Source: Streptomyces halstedii (GTDB lineage: Bacteria > Actinomycetota > Actinomycetes > Streptomycetales > Streptomycetaceae). Taken from it: a DNA stretch of 64,000 nucleotides. Position numbers and translations under genes: made by a program. Below are positions 24,634 to 33,465 of the stretch, piece after piece. Within the stretch, counting starts at the first letter, position 1, and each line of letters starts with the position of its first letter. Location: NCBI GenBank assembly GCA_000720535.1, contig JOAZ01000005.1:186001-250000 (forward strand), given 5' to 3'. The notes beneath the pieces were generated by a model, which saw only the letters and a program-made list of their open reading frames with translations, was not told the origin of the DNA and made no database searches.

Positions 24634-26154
24634 GTGGCAGCAGCACCAGTCTGGAGTGTCGACCCCCGAACCGGGAACCCGCGCGAGCAGGTCGCGGTGG
24701 AGGCCACGGCGGAGGAGGTCGACCGCGCGGTCCGGGCGGCGCACGCCGTACGCGACGCCCTGGCCGACCGCACCGTACGCGCCGCGTTCCTGCGTACCGC
24801 GGCCGAGCTGCTCTCCGGGGCCGAGGAGCACGTCGTCGAGGCCGCCGACGCGGAGACCGCCCTCGGTCCCGCCCGCCTCACCGGCGAACTCGCCCGCACG
24901 GCAGCGCAGTTGAGGGCCTTCGCGGAGGTCGTCGAAGAAGGCGCCTACCTCGACATCCACATCGACCACGAGGACGGCACCAGGACCCCGCCGTGGCCGG
25001 ACCTGCGCCGCGTCAAGATCCCGCTGGGTGTCGTCGCCGTCTACGCCGCCAGCAACTTCCCGCTCGCCTTCTCGGTGCCCGGCGGCGACACGGCCAGCGC
25101 GCTCGCCGCGGGCTGCCCGGTCGTCGTCAAGGCGCACCCCGATCACCCCGCCACCTCCGAGCTCTGCGCCTCGCTCCTGCGCAGGGCGGCCGCCCGGCAC
25201 GGTCTGCCCGAGGACGTCGTGAGCGTGGTGCACGGCTTCGACGCCGGGGTCGAGCTGGTGAAGCACCCGCTCGTCGCCGCCGCCGGATTCACCGGCTCCG
25301 TCCGCGGCGGCCGCGCGCTCTTCGACGCGGCGGCCGCCCGCCCGGTGCCGATCCCCTTCCACGGCGAACTCGGCTCGCTCAACCCGGTCGTCGTCACCGA
25401 GGCCGCCGCCGCCGAGCGCGGCGAGCAGATCGGCGCGGGACTGGGCGGCTCCATGACCATGGGGTCCGGACAGTTCTGCACCAAGCCCGGCTTCGTCCTC
25501 GCCCCCTCCGGCGAGGCGGGCGACCGGCTGCTGAAGTCCCTCACCGAGACCGTCAGCGGCACCGGCTCCGGGGTCATGCTCGACCACCGGATGCGGGACG
25601 CCTTCGTCGCGGGGGTCGCCGAACGCGCCGCCCTGCCCGACGTGGACGCGCCCGTCACCCCCGGCGCGGGCGGCGAGCACACCGTCTCCGCGGGCTTCCT
25701 CACCGTGCCCGCCTCGCGCCTGGCCGAGGCCGGACCGCACGACGCCCTCCTGGAGGAGTGCTTCGGCCCGGTCACCGTCGTCGCCCGCTACGACTCCGAG
25801 GCCGAGATCACCGCCGTACTCTCCCGGCTCCCCGGCAACCTCACCGCGACCCTCCAGATCGCCACCGAGGAGGCCGACGGGAGTGCGGCCGGACTGCTCG
25901 CGGAACTCACCCCGCTGGCCGGCCGGATCCTGGTCAACGGCTGGCCCACCGGTGTGGCGGTCGCCCCCGCCCAGCACCACGGCGGCCCCTACCCGGCGAC
26001 CACCTCCACCTCCACCTCCGTCGGCGCCACGGCCGTCGAACGCTGGCTGCGCCCGGTCAGCTACCAGTCGACCCCCGAGGCCCTGCTGCCCCCGGAACTA
26101 CGCGAGGACAACCCGCTGGGTCTGCCCCGCCGGGTCGACGGGCGGCTGAAGTGA
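24634..26154 (+). CDS. Alpha-ketoglutarate semialdehyde (2,5-dioxovalerate) dehydrogenase
   Basis: A 506-residue aldehyde dehydrogenase. The catalytic Cys282 lies in MGSGQFCTKPG, Glu245 in FHGELGSLNPV acts as base, and Asn141 is in ASNFP. This form of the Cys motif is typical of type III alpha-ketoglutarate semialdehyde dehydrogenases, which oxidise the shared end product of the galactarate, glucarate and arabinonate pathways to alpha-ketoglutarate with NAD(P)+. It thus completes the routes begun by kdgD (3150) and possibly by the dehydratase pair at 7529-10167. GTG 24634 is preceded by GGAAGGAAA. It overlaps the next gene by GTGA. Confidence 0.9.
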   Translation: MAAAPVWSVDPRTGNPREQVAVEATAEEVDRAVRAAHAVRDALADRTVRAAFLRTAAELLSGAEEHVVEAADAETALGPARLTGELARTAAQLRAFAEVVEEGAYLDIHIDHEDGTRTPPWPDLRRVKIPLGVVAVYAASNFPLAFSVPGGDTASALAAGCPVVVKAHPDHPATSELCASLLRRAAARHGLPEDVVSVVHGFDAGVELVKHPLVAAAGFTGSVRGGRALFDAAAARPVPIPFHGELGSLNPVVVTEAAAAERGEQIGAGLGGSMTMGSGQFCTKPGFVLAPSGEAGDRLLKSLTETVSGTGSGVMLDHRMRDAFVAGVAERAALPDVDAPVTPGAGGEHTVSAGFLTVPASRLAEAGPHDALLEECFGPVTVVARYDSEAEITAVLSRLPGNLTATLQIATEEADGSAAGLLAELTPLAGRILVNGWPTGVAVAPAQHHGGPYPATTSTSTSVGATAVERWLRPVSYQSTPEALLPPELREDNPLGLPRRVDGRLK

Positions 26155-26762
26155 GCCGCGAGCTGCCCGAACTCCCTTTCACGCTTGAGGAGTTCGGGCC
26201 GGACGGACACTGGGCCTACGCGGACGGCGCGCTGACCGGCCGAGCGGGTGCCCGGCAGGACCGCTTCGTCCCGCCGGGCGGCGACAGCCTGGAATCCGCC
26301 TCGGACGCGCCGCGCCTGCTGGGCGCCCTGCCGGAGGGTGACTTCCGGCTCGCGGCCCGGGTGACGGTGGGCTTCGAGGCCGCCTTCGACGCGGGCGTGC
26401 TCTACCTGCACGTGGGGGAGCGGGAGTGGGCGAAGCTCTGCCTGGAGCTCTCCCCGGCCCACCCCACCGTCTGCACGGTCGTCACCCGCGGCCAGTCGGA
26501 CGACGTCAACTCCTTCGTGGTGGACGGCGACAGCCTCTGGCTGCGGCTCAGCCGCACCGGCGACGCGTTCGCCTTCCACGCCTCGGAGGACGGCGAGAAG
26601 TGGACCTTCGTCCGCTTCTTCACCCTCGGCACGGCCCCCGAGCGGGCCACGGCGTACGCCGGGTTCCTCGTCCAGTCACCGACCGGAGAGGGCTGCGAGG
26701 TCTCCTTCGACCACATCTCCTTCCTGCCGGGCGGCCCGGCCGACCTCCGCGACGGCAGCTGA
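26151..26762 (+). CDS. DUF1349 family concanavalin-like protein
   Basis: A 203-residue soluble protein starting at GTG 26151, which overlaps the dehydrogenase stop. The pattern DGDFRLAARVTVGFEAAFDAGVLYLHVGEREWAKLCLE, then VTRGQSDDVNSF and the SEDGEKWTFVRFF segment, is that of DUF1349 (regulation-of-enolase-like, jelly-roll fold). Such proteins bind carbohydrates or are appended to glycosidases. Translational coupling suggests a role in the same sugar-acid pathway, perhaps lactone or sugar binding, but none is established. A strong terminator follows at 26816-26853. Confidence 0.85.
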   Translation: MSRELPELPFTLEEFGPDGHWAYADGALTGRAGARQDRFVPPGGDSLESASDAPRLLGALPEGDFRLAARVTVGFEAAFDAGVLYLHVGEREWAKLCLELSPAHPTVCTVVTRGQSDDVNSFVVDGDSLWLRLSRTGDAFAFHASEDGEKWTFVRFFTLGTAPERATAYAGFLVQSPTGEGCEVSFDHISFLPGGPADLRDGS

Positions 26763-26815
26763 GGACGGACACCGGTCCGCCGCCCCACGGCCGTGCCGGT
26801 CTCCCGCCCACGGCC

Positions 26816-26853
26816 GCCCGCGCCCTCCGGTTCGCCAACCGGAGGGCGCGGGC
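26816..26853. terminator. Strong hairpin terminator
   Basis: A perfect 17-bp stem (26816-26832 with 26837-26853) with a 4-base CGCC loop, 54 bp after the DUF1349 gene. It marks the end of the cell-wall-sugar region. Confidence 0.8.
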
Positions 26854-27021
26854 ACCGGCCCACTCCCGCGCTCGCGGCCTCCGCCTCGGTACCCAGGTGC
26901 GGGGCGCGGATACGGGCTTCCTGCCCTTCCGCCACGGGCAGGCGCTGCGGGCCCCGCCATGGGCGGGCGCCGCGTGGGAAATCCTGTCGCCCGGCCCCCG
27001 GCGGTCCGGCATCCTCTGCGC

Positions 27022-28131
27022 ATGACCACACCGCCGTTCATCCCCGGCCTGGAGCTGTCCCGCCGCTTCCACCTCGACGCCGTGCGGCCCCTGCTGGAGG
27101 ATGCCTGCCCCGGGATCGCGTACTCCGCCGCCCGGCTCGGCAGCGGTTCGGAGGTGCTGGGGTTCGACACCCCCCGCTCCGCCGACCACGAGTGGGGCCC
27201 CCGTCTGACGGTCTTCCTGCACCCCCGGGACCGCGCGCGTCTCGGCACGGGGATCGAGGTACTGCTCGCCGAACACCTGCCGAAGACCTTCTGCGGATAC
27301 CCGACCCACTTCGCCGGGACCGACGACGGAGGAATCGGGGTCATGCGGGAGACGGACGGGCCGGTCCACCACCGCGTCGAGGTCACGGACCCGGGGACCT
27401 GGTTCACCGAGCGGCTGGGCTTCGATCCGTGCGGGGGAGAGGTGACCACGGCCGACTGGCTGGCCACCCCCAGCCAGCGGCTCGCCGAGGTCACCGGCGG
27501 AGCGGTCTTCCACGACGGGCTCGGCGTGATCGCCCCGGCCCGCGCCCGGCTCGACCGGTACCCCCACGACCTCTGGCTCCACCTGCTCGCTTGCCAGTGG
27601 CAGCGCGTCTCCCAGGAAGAAGCGTTCGTCGGCCGGTGCGGCGAGGTGGGCGACGAACTGGGAGCCGCGGTCGTCGCGGCCCGCCTGGCCCGCGATCTGA
27701 TGCGGCTCTGCCTGCTGATGGACCGCCGCTACCCGCCGTACACCAAGTGGCTGGGCAGTGCCTTCGCCCGGACACCCTGGGCGGCCGGCCTCACACCGGT
27801 ACTCACCGCAGCCCTCGCCGCCACCGGACGGCACGCCCGGGAGCAGCACATGGCCCGCGCCTACGAGACCGTGGCGGCCGCCCACAACGCACTCGGACTC
27901 ACCGACCCGGTCGATCCCACGACCCGCCCGTACCACAGCCGGCCCTTCCAGGTGCTGCACGCCGAACGCTTCACCGAGGCGCTGCTCGCCCGCGTTGGCG
28001 ACCCTGCCGTCCGCGCCCTGCCGCTGACGGGCGCCGTCGACCAGTTCGCCGACAGCACCGAGGTCCTCGACCGGCCCGAACTCGCGCGAGCGATGACGTG
28101 GGCGGTGACCCGGGCGGGTCAGGAGGGCTGA
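27022..28131 (+). CDS. DUF4037 domain protein (nucleotidyltransferase-like)
   Basis: A 369-residue soluble protein matching the DUF4037 pattern: an N-terminal FIPGLELSRRFHLDAVRPLLE, a GSGSEVLGFDTPRSADHEWGPRL segment resembling the GS-x-D...D-x-E nucleotidyltransferase core, then a helical C-terminal half (CGEVGDELGAAVVAARLARDLMRLCLLMDRRYPPYTKWLGSAF). The nucleotidyltransferase fold is known for the family; the substrate is not. ATG 27022 follows a long intergenic region. The flanking terminator suggests it is transcribed alone. Confidence 0.8.
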   Translation: MTTPPFIPGLELSRRFHLDAVRPLLEDACPGIAYSAARLGSGSEVLGFDTPRSADHEWGPRLTVFLHPRDRARLGTGIEVLLAEHLPKTFCGYPTHFAGTDDGGIGVMRETDGPVHHRVEVTDPGTWFTERLGFDPCGGEVTTADWLATPSQRLAEVTGGAVFHDGLGVIAPARARLDRYPHDLWLHLLACQWQRVSQEEAFVGRCGEVGDELGAAVVAARLARDLMRLCLLMDRRYPPYTKWLGSAFARTPWAAGLTPVLTAALAATGRHAREQHMARAYETVAAAHNALGLTDPVDPTTRPYHSRPFQVLHAERFTEALLARVGDPAVRALPLTGAVDQFADSTEVLDRPELARAMTWAVTRAGQEG

Positions 28132-28314
28132 CATCAACCCCATGGCACGCGGAGATCATCCAGGGATCGTTCGAGGGGGTGCGCACCACGGTGCGGCCGA
28201 CCCGGACGCCGTGTCGCACGCGGCCCGGGTCCGGAGCAGTAGGCCCCGGCGTCCGTGCGCCCGCCGGGGAAAGTTCGGTGAGCCGACCGCCGAGCCGCTC
28301 GGCGCCGGCCGTGC

Positions 28315-28809
28315 TCAGTCGGCGGGAAGGACGGCGAACCCGGACTCGCCCCGGTCGAACCGCGCGAACAACTCCGCGAGCGTCGTCGGGCCCTCGTGTT
28401 CGACGAGGAGCACCGGCTGCTTCCCGTCCTCGCTCCCGGCGGGACGGAAGCCGGTCACGATCTCACGGTGGATCAGCGTGACCCGGTCGTCGTCGCCGGG
28501 TCCGCCGGGGAGGGCGGCCAGGTGCTCGTCCAGCGCGTCCGGGTGGTCCGCCAGGTCGTGGGCGAGCACCTGCCGGGAGGCCGTGACGTCGACCGCCAGC
28601 CTCTCGCCATGGCGTTCGTAACGGGCCGAGAGGTCCGAGGCCAGCAGGTGGAACACCCCTTCCTGGCCCTCGTGCCCCCGGTTCAGCAGGACGCCGGCCA
28701 TCCGCTCGGCGGGATCCTCGGACGTCAGGTCCACGCCCAGGAGCACCCCGGACTCGTCGGGGCCGAACGGCGGGACCGGGGTGATCCATATACGCGTCGA
28801 GTCGTCCAT
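28315..28809 (-). CDS. Hypothetical protein
   Basis: A 164-residue acidic soluble protein starting MDDSTRIWITPVPPFGP. It has no signal peptide, membrane segment or motif I recognise. DESGVLLGVDLTSEDPAERMAGVLLNRGHEGQEGVFHLLA and the C-terminal half look like a mixed alpha/beta fold with codon use typical of the genome. The gene is isolated between opposite-strand genes. ATG 28809 is chosen because the longer frame to 29025 has poor coding character; an ATG at 28818 is an alternative. Confidence 0.6.
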   Translation of the reverse strand: MDDSTRIWITPVPPFGPDESGVLLGVDLTSEDPAERMAGVLLNRGHEGQEGVFHLLASDLSARYERHGERLAVDVTASRQVLAHDLADHPDALDEHLAALPGGPGDDDRVTLIHREIVTGFRPAGSEDGKQPVLLVEHEGPTTLAELFARFDRGESGFAVLPAD

Positions 28810-29120
28810 GGCAGGCATCCAAGCACGGCCAGCCGACACGGCGTGCGGGTACTCCCGGTCGGGCGGTCGGCCGAGGAAGGCCCCGCCCGTGCTCCACGGG
28901 GAAGGCACACGGGCCAGGCGGTCCCGCGGTCGGCCGTCCACGGGGCGGGCGAGCTGACCGGTACGGCTGAGGGCCGCGGCCAGTGGCCGGGCCCCACGTC
29001 CGCCCGGTCGCACCGCGACGCGCACGCGCTTCCCCGGGAATCTCCCGCCCCCGCCGGACGTTCACCCGTCGGCGGAGGCTCCCTCCGCACCGTACGGCAG
29101 AGCTGGAGAGTAGAAGAGTC
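28810..29120. other. Intergenic region with the upstream copy of a repeat
   Basis: 311 bp between divergent genes. The only notable content is the segment 29072-29120, including the ribosome site of the DsbA/FrnE-like gene, which recurs at 35334-35382. I see no gene and no clear promoter hexamers. Confidence 0.5.
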
Positions 29121-29135
29121 ATGCGCGTCGAGATC
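29072..29135 (+). repeat. Direct-repeat copy 1 (5' end of the frnE-like gene)
   Basis: This segment, with the leader, the GCAGAGCTGGAGAG ribosome site and the first codons of the DsbA-family gene, recurs with about five of six bases identical at 35334-35395. The two copies are in direct orientation 6.3 kb apart. Confidence 0.75.
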
Positions 29136-29858
29136 TGGAGCGACATCGCCTGTCCCTGGTGCTACATCGGGAAGGCCCGCTTCGAGAAGGGCCTGGCCGG
29201 GTTCGCGCACCGCGGAGAGGTCGAGGTGGTCCACCGTTCCTTCGAGCTCGACCCCGGGCGTGCCAAGGGCGACACCGAGCAGGTGATCGACATGCTGGCC
29301 CAGAAGTACGGGCGCACCCCCGAGGAGGCCCGCTCCATGGAGGCCAACGTGGCGGCGAACGCGCAGGCCGAAGGGCTCGGTTACCGCGCCGAGGGGCGCG
29401 ACCACGGCAACACCTTCGACATGCACCGGCTGCTGCACCTGGCCAAGGCGCGCGGGCGCCAGGACGAGCTGCTGAGCCTCCTCTACCGGGCGAACTTCGC
29501 CGAGGAGCGGTCGGTCTTCGACGACACCGTGCTGGCCGACCTCGCCGTGGAGGCGGGACTGGACGCCGACGAGGCGCGTACGGTGCTGGCCGACCCCGGG
29601 GCGTACGCGGACGACGTACGGGCGGACGAGCGCGAGGCGGCCGAACTCGGCGCGACCGCCGTCCCGTTCTTCGTGTTCGACCGACGCTACGGCATCTCCG
29701 GCGGCCAGCCGTCCGAGGTGTTCGGCCAGGCCCTGGAACAGGCGTGGAAGGACCGCCAGGTGACGGGGCTCATCCCGGTGGGAGGCGACGCGGCGGCCTG
29801 CGACGCGGACGGTTCCTGCGAGGTGCCCGGGGCGGACTCACCCGGGCGGGGCGTGTAG
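29121..29858 (+). CDS. DsbA-family oxidoreductase, FrnE-like
   Basis: A 245-residue cytoplasmic protein with no signal peptide. The thioredoxin-fold active site CPWC is at residues 11-14 (DIACPWCYIGK), followed by a helical insertion and the cis-Pro region TAVPFFVFD. These are hallmarks of FrnE-type DsbA relatives, which act as thiol-disulphide oxidoreductases or isomerases and were named from frenolicin biosynthesis. The C-terminus adds a CDADGSC pair. The gene stands alone. Its leader and first five codons are duplicated at 35334-35395. Confidence 0.9.
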   Translation: MRVEIWSDIACPWCYIGKARFEKGLAGFAHRGEVEVVHRSFELDPGRAKGDTEQVIDMLAQKYGRTPEEARSMEANVAANAQAEGLGYRAEGRDHGNTFDMHRLLHLAKARGRQDELLSLLYRANFAEERSVFDDTVLADLAVEAGLDADEARTVLADPGAYADDVRADEREAAELGATAVPFFVFDRRYGISGGQPSEVFGQALEQAWKDRQVTGLIPVGGDAAACDADGSCEVPGADSPGRGV

Positions 29859-29926
29859 GTCCCGTCCGCCGTGGCGGCCACGGGCGGGCCCGCGGACCAC
29901 GTGCGGGGCCCCGCCGTGTCGGCGGC

Positions 29927-31471
29927 TCACCCGGGCGTCCGGCAGGTCAGGTCCCTGGCCGGGAGCCGGCCCGTGGTCAGGTAGGTGTTGGCGACCTCGT
30001 CCGCGCAGGACCCCGCGCCGTAGACCCCGTGGCCCTCTCCGCCCGCGACGGTGACCATCCGGGAGCCCCGCAGCGCCCGGTGCATGTTCCGGGCGGCTGC
30101 CAGGGGCGTCTGCGGGTCCCACTCGTTCTGCAGTATCAGCGCCTTGACGCCGTTGTTCACGGTGGTCGGGTGTTCGCCGCCGGGCTTCCAGAAGGCACAC
30201 GGTTTGATGGTGGACGCGAAGTCGCCGTACAGCGGATACCGGGCCTTGTCGCGGACGGCGTCGCGCCGGTACTGCTCGGGGTCGCGCGGCCACGCGGCGG
30301 AGGTGTCACCGCACATGACCGCCCAGAGGCCCGCTATCTCGTTCTCCGGGGGAAGTCCGGGGTCGGGTGCCGGCGTGGCGGGCTCGTCCCCCTCAGCGGC
30401 CTTCTTCAGCTCGGCGACCCAGGCGGCGGCCCTCTGTTCCTGGAAGAAGACGTCGCGCGCGGAGCGGATGTCGTCACCGGTGAGGAGCCCGTCGGCGGTG
30501 GCGACGGGCTCACGGTTCGCCTGGGCGACGATGTCCCAGAAGGTCCTGCGGACCTCGGCCGGGGTCGTGCCGAGCTGATAGACCGTGTGGCGGCGGGCGG
30601 TCCACTCGCTCCACCGCGTGAACGCGGGTTCGGTCCCCTCCGCCATGTCCTGGAAGGTGCCGCGTCCGTACCGCACGGGGTCGACCGCGCTGTCCAGCAC
30701 GAACCGGTCGGCGCGCCGGGGAAACATCTGCATGTACACGGCCCCGAGATAGGTGCCGTACGAGCCCGCGTAGTAGGAGATCTTCGGCTCCCCCAGTGCG
30801 GCGCGCATGACGTCCATGTCGCGTGCCGTGTCGCGGGTGGTGATGTGCCGCAGCCTGTCACCCTCTTCGGCCGCGCACTTGCGGGCCACGTCGCGTGCCC
30901 ACCGCACGTCCTTCGCGAAGGTCTCGGCGTGGTACGCGCGGTCGAAGTCCAGTTCGTCGAAGGACAGACCGCAGCTGAGCGGAGAGCTCCGCCCGATGCC
31001 CCTCGGGTCGAACCCGATGAGGTCGTACCGCTCTTTCACCGCCTGGGGAAGGTACGTCTCCAAGGCGACGGGAAGGTCCAGGCCCGGCGCGCCGGGACCG
31101 CCGGGGTTGAACAGCAGTACGCCACGGCGTTCCTCCGGACTGCTCGCCTTCAAGCGGTTCACCGCGATGTCGAGTCGCTTCCCGCCCGGGTGTTCGTAGT
31201 CCAGCGGCACCTTGAGAGTCGCGCACTGGAACGTGACGGGCGTCTTCGCGTCGCAGTGCCGCCAGTGGAGCTTCTGCTGTGTGTACGGCCGCAGGGGATC
31301 CTTGGCGGAAGCCCCGGAAGCCCCGGAAGCCCCGGAAGCCCCGGAAGCCCCGGAAGCCCCGGAAGCCGCGAAGGCCGTCCCGGATGTCAGCGTCGCGGCC
31401 AGGGCCGCAGCGGTGCAGGCGGCCAGAAGGGGCGCCATGCGCCTGTCGCGCTTCTTGCGTGTGTTTTGCAC
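29927..31471 (-). CDS. Secreted alpha/beta-hydrolase, tripeptidyl aminopeptidase (Tap/SlpD-like)
   Basis: A 514-residue secreted peptidase with the order of Streptomyces tripeptidyl aminopeptidases: oxyanion motif NPGGPGAPG, nucleophile Ser in AGSYGTYLG, Asp in NEWDPQTP and His in GEGHGVY. These enzymes release N-terminal tripeptides, for instance from propeptides. GTG 31471 is preferred because it gives a basic n-region (TRKKRDRR) and a hydrophobic core ending AFA; an upstream frame to 31525 is less signal-like. The mature protein starts with seven Ala-Ser-Gly units encoded by a 9-bp tandem repeat (31307-31369), probably a length-variable spacer. Confidence 0.88.
   Translation of the reverse strand: MQNTRKKRDRRMAPLLAACTAAALAATLTSGTAFAASGASGASGASGASGASGASAKDPLRPYTQQKLHWRHCDAKTPVTFQCATLKVPLDYEHPGGKRLDIAVNRLKASSPEERRGVLLFNPGGPGAPGLDLPVALETYLPQAVKERYDLIGFDPRGIGRSSPLSCGLSFDELDFDRAYHAETFAKDVRWARDVARKCAAEEGDRLRHITTRDTARDMDVMRAALGEPKISYYAGSYGTYLGAVYMQMFPRRADRFVLDSAVDPVRYGRGTFQDMAEGTEPAFTRWSEWTARRHTVYQLGTTPAEVRRTFWDIVAQANREPVATADGLLTGDDIRSARDVFFQEQRAAAWVAELKKAAEGDEPATPAPDPGLPPENEIAGLWAVMCGDTSAAWPRDPEQYRRDAVRDKARYPLYGDFASTIKPCAFWKPGGEHPTTVNNGVKALILQNEWDPQTPLAAARNMHRALRGSRMVTVAGGEGHGVYGAGSCADEVANTYLTTGRLPARDLTCRTPG
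31307..31369 (+). repeat. 9-bp tandem repeat (coding Ala-Ser-Gly)
   Basis: Six perfect copies of GGAAGCCCC and a seventh with one change, inside the peptidase gene just after its signal peptide. Copy number change would alter the protein by whole triplets without frameshift. Confidence 0.9.
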
Positions 31472-31592
31472 GGTGATGCACTTTCTTGTCGGTGACGGGG
31501 CGGGTGCCTGTCGGTGCCGGGGCACGGGGCACGGGGCGCGGCTTCGCCGCCGCTCGGTTCGCGAGGTGCTGTCAGTTCACGGCGAGGTGCCG

Positions 31593-32024
31593 TCAGTGCG
31601 CGGCGAGGTGCCGGCGGACGCACCGCGCGTATTCCTGGAGGCTGTCGGGCTGGTAGCACGCCTGCGTCCTGTTCGCGTACCAGGCCAGGAAGAGGGCGAA
31701 CAGTACGGACACCACGATCGCGAGGACCGACGTCAGCACGCCGGTCACGGCCTTGCCCCGGCCGGCCCCGGTCCGCCCGGCCGTCCTCAGGCCCAAGGCG
31801 CCCAGGACCACGCCGACGGCGCCGAGCAGCCCGCCGACGAGGACGACCGAGGTGAACAGGCCGGTGACGCCCAGCGTCACGGCCGCCGTGGCCGGACCGT
31901 TCCCGGCGGACGGAGGCCGTGTGCCGGCCACGGGGCCCGCGGGTGGCTCCGACGTCGTCCTCGCCGGCACGGCTCCGGCCGTCGCCATGTACCGCGGCAC
32001 CGCCGCCGTCCTTCGCGTCTTCAT
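31593..32024 (-). CDS. Small DUF4190-like membrane protein
   Basis: A 143-residue protein with a disordered N-terminal 45 residues rich in Pro, Ala, Thr and Gly, two membrane segments (GLFTSVVLVGGLLGAVGVVLGALGL and AVTGVLTSVLAIVVSVLFALFLAWY) separated by a short loop, and a C-terminal tail with two cysteines (CYQPDSLQEYARCVRRH). The GxVLGxLGL segment is that of DUF4190. ATG 32024 has GGGAGG upstream. Function is unknown. It sits 121 bp from the peptidase and diverges from the histidine kinase. Confidence 0.75.
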   Translation of the reverse strand: MKTRRTAAVPRYMATAGAVPARTTSEPPAGPVAGTRPPSAGNGPATAAVTLGVTGLFTSVVLVGGLLGAVGVVLGALGLRTAGRTGAGRGKAVTGVLTSVLAIVVSVLFALFLAWYANRTQACYQPDSLQEYARCVRRHLAAH

Positions 32025-32163
32025 CCGCTGTCCTCCCGTTTCGACTGGGCAGGACACGATCATGGAAGCGGGGGGTGGGCGGGCGCATCGCGAGAGGGAG
32101 TGGGAAAGTCCTCCCCCGATCGGGGGAGGGCTTCCGCGCACCGGCCCGCCATACTTGCCGACT

Positions 32164-33465
32164 ATGAACAGGGCAATCCGGCCGGTCCTGCACGGCTCCA
32201 CATATTCGGGCGCGCTGTTCGCCTTCCTCGGCGCGACGGCGAGTGCTCCGCTGCTGCTTCTCGCCGTGCTCCCCGCTCTGATGTGGGGTGCCGCGCCGTA
32301 TGGAGTGCGGGCTGCTCTGGCCCTGCTGGTCTGGGCGGCCCTGATCGCCGCGGTCGGCCTCGTCCCCGCCGTGCGGCGGGTGCTGATCGTGTCCGCCCGC
32401 CGCCTGCTGAAGGTGCGGCTGCCGGACCCGGTGCCGGTACGCGGACCTGTGGGCCCACCCGGTGCCGGCCCGGTTCCCGCTGTGCCGGACCATGCCGTGC
32501 CGTCCGGTGCCGACCGCCTGCGGACCCCCGCCTGGCTGCTGCTGCACGTGGCCCTCGGGTGGACGGGGACACTGGCGAGCGGCGTGCTGTTCCTCATGGG
32601 GCTGGCCCTCCCGGAGGACTGGACGGGCGGCGACACGGAGATCGCCCTGCTCGGCTGGACGCTGCGTCCGGAGCACGGCTGGCAGAGCTGGGTGACGGCG
32701 GCCGTCTGCGTGCTGCTGGCGGTGCTCGTGTGCGTGGCGATGTCGGGCGCTCTGCGGTGGCTGGCGCCACGCCTGCTGGGGCCGTCGCCCGCCGAGCGCC
32801 TCACGCTGGCGGCCGAACGGGAGCGGCGTCTGGCCGAACGCAACCGCCTCGCCCACGAGTTGCACGATTCGATAGGGCACACACTGACGGCGGCGACGAT
32901 CCAGGCGGCCGTGGCGGGAGAGGTGCTCGCCGCCGACCCGGTGGCGGCCCGAGCCGCCCTGCGCAGCATCGAGGAGTCGACCCGGGCCGCGCTTGAGGAC
33001 CTGGACTACGTGCTGGGCGTACTGCGTGAGGAGAAGGCGGAGACGGCGCCGGTACGGACACTGGCCGACCTGCCCGAACTGCTCGACCGGTTGCGGCACA
33101 CGGGCGCCAGGATCGAGCCGGACCTGACCGGTGACCTGGCACAGGTGCAGGGCACGCTGTCCCGCGCGGCGTACCGGATCCTCCAGGAGGGGCTGACGAA
33201 CGCGCTCCGGCACGGGGGCGGCGGTCCGATCCAGGTCGAGTTGGCCGCCGCACCCGACGGGCTGCGGCTCAGCGTGGTCAACCGGACCGGCCACCGGACG
33301 AGCACGGGCGCAGCCGTGGACCGGGGCGTCTTTCCGACGTCCGGGCACGGTCTGCCCGGCCTCGCCGAGCGCATACGGCTGCTTCACGGCGAGTTCGAGG
33401 CGGGCCCGCACGGGGCGGAGCACTGGCGGCTCGCGGTCCGCCTGCCGGTACGGGTGCCGGCATGA
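32164..33465 (+). CDS. Two-component sensor histidine kinase (NarL/HisKA_3 type)
   Basis: A 433-residue kinase with about four N-terminal membrane segments (two before and two after a Pro-rich loop at 90-125), the HisKA_3 box RLAHELHDSIGHTL with phospho-acceptor His234, and a C-terminal ATPase (N box GLTNALRHG, G box GHGLPGLAERIRLL). The family senses envelope or small-molecule signals; the short loops give no clear extracellular sensor domain. The stop overlaps the response-regulator start (ATGA), so the two are a cognate pair. Targets are unknown. Confidence 0.92.
   Translation: MNRAIRPVLHGSTYSGALFAFLGATASAPLLLLAVLPALMWGAAPYGVRAALALLVWAALIAAVGLVPAVRRVLIVSARRLLKVRLPDPVPVRGPVGPPGAGPVPAVPDHAVPSGADRLRTPAWLLLHVALGWTGTLASGVLFLMGLALPEDWTGGDTEIALLGWTLRPEHGWQSWVTAAVCVLLAVLVCVAMSGALRWLAPRLLGPSPAERLTLAAERERRLAERNRLAHELHDSIGHTLTAATIQAAVAGEVLAADPVAARAALRSIEESTRAALEDLDYVLGVLREEKAETAPVRTLADLPELLDRLRHTGARIEPDLTGDLAQVQGTLSRAAYRILQEGLTNALRHGGGGPIQVELAAAPDGLRLSVVNRTGHRTSTGAAVDRGVFPTSGHGLPGLAERIRLLHGEFEAGPHGAEHWRLAVRLPVRVPA

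Noticed and set aside
31307-31369. CRISPR-like array
   Set aside because: The units are 9 bp with no spacers and are translated in frame as Ala-Ser-Gly in a peptidase gene.
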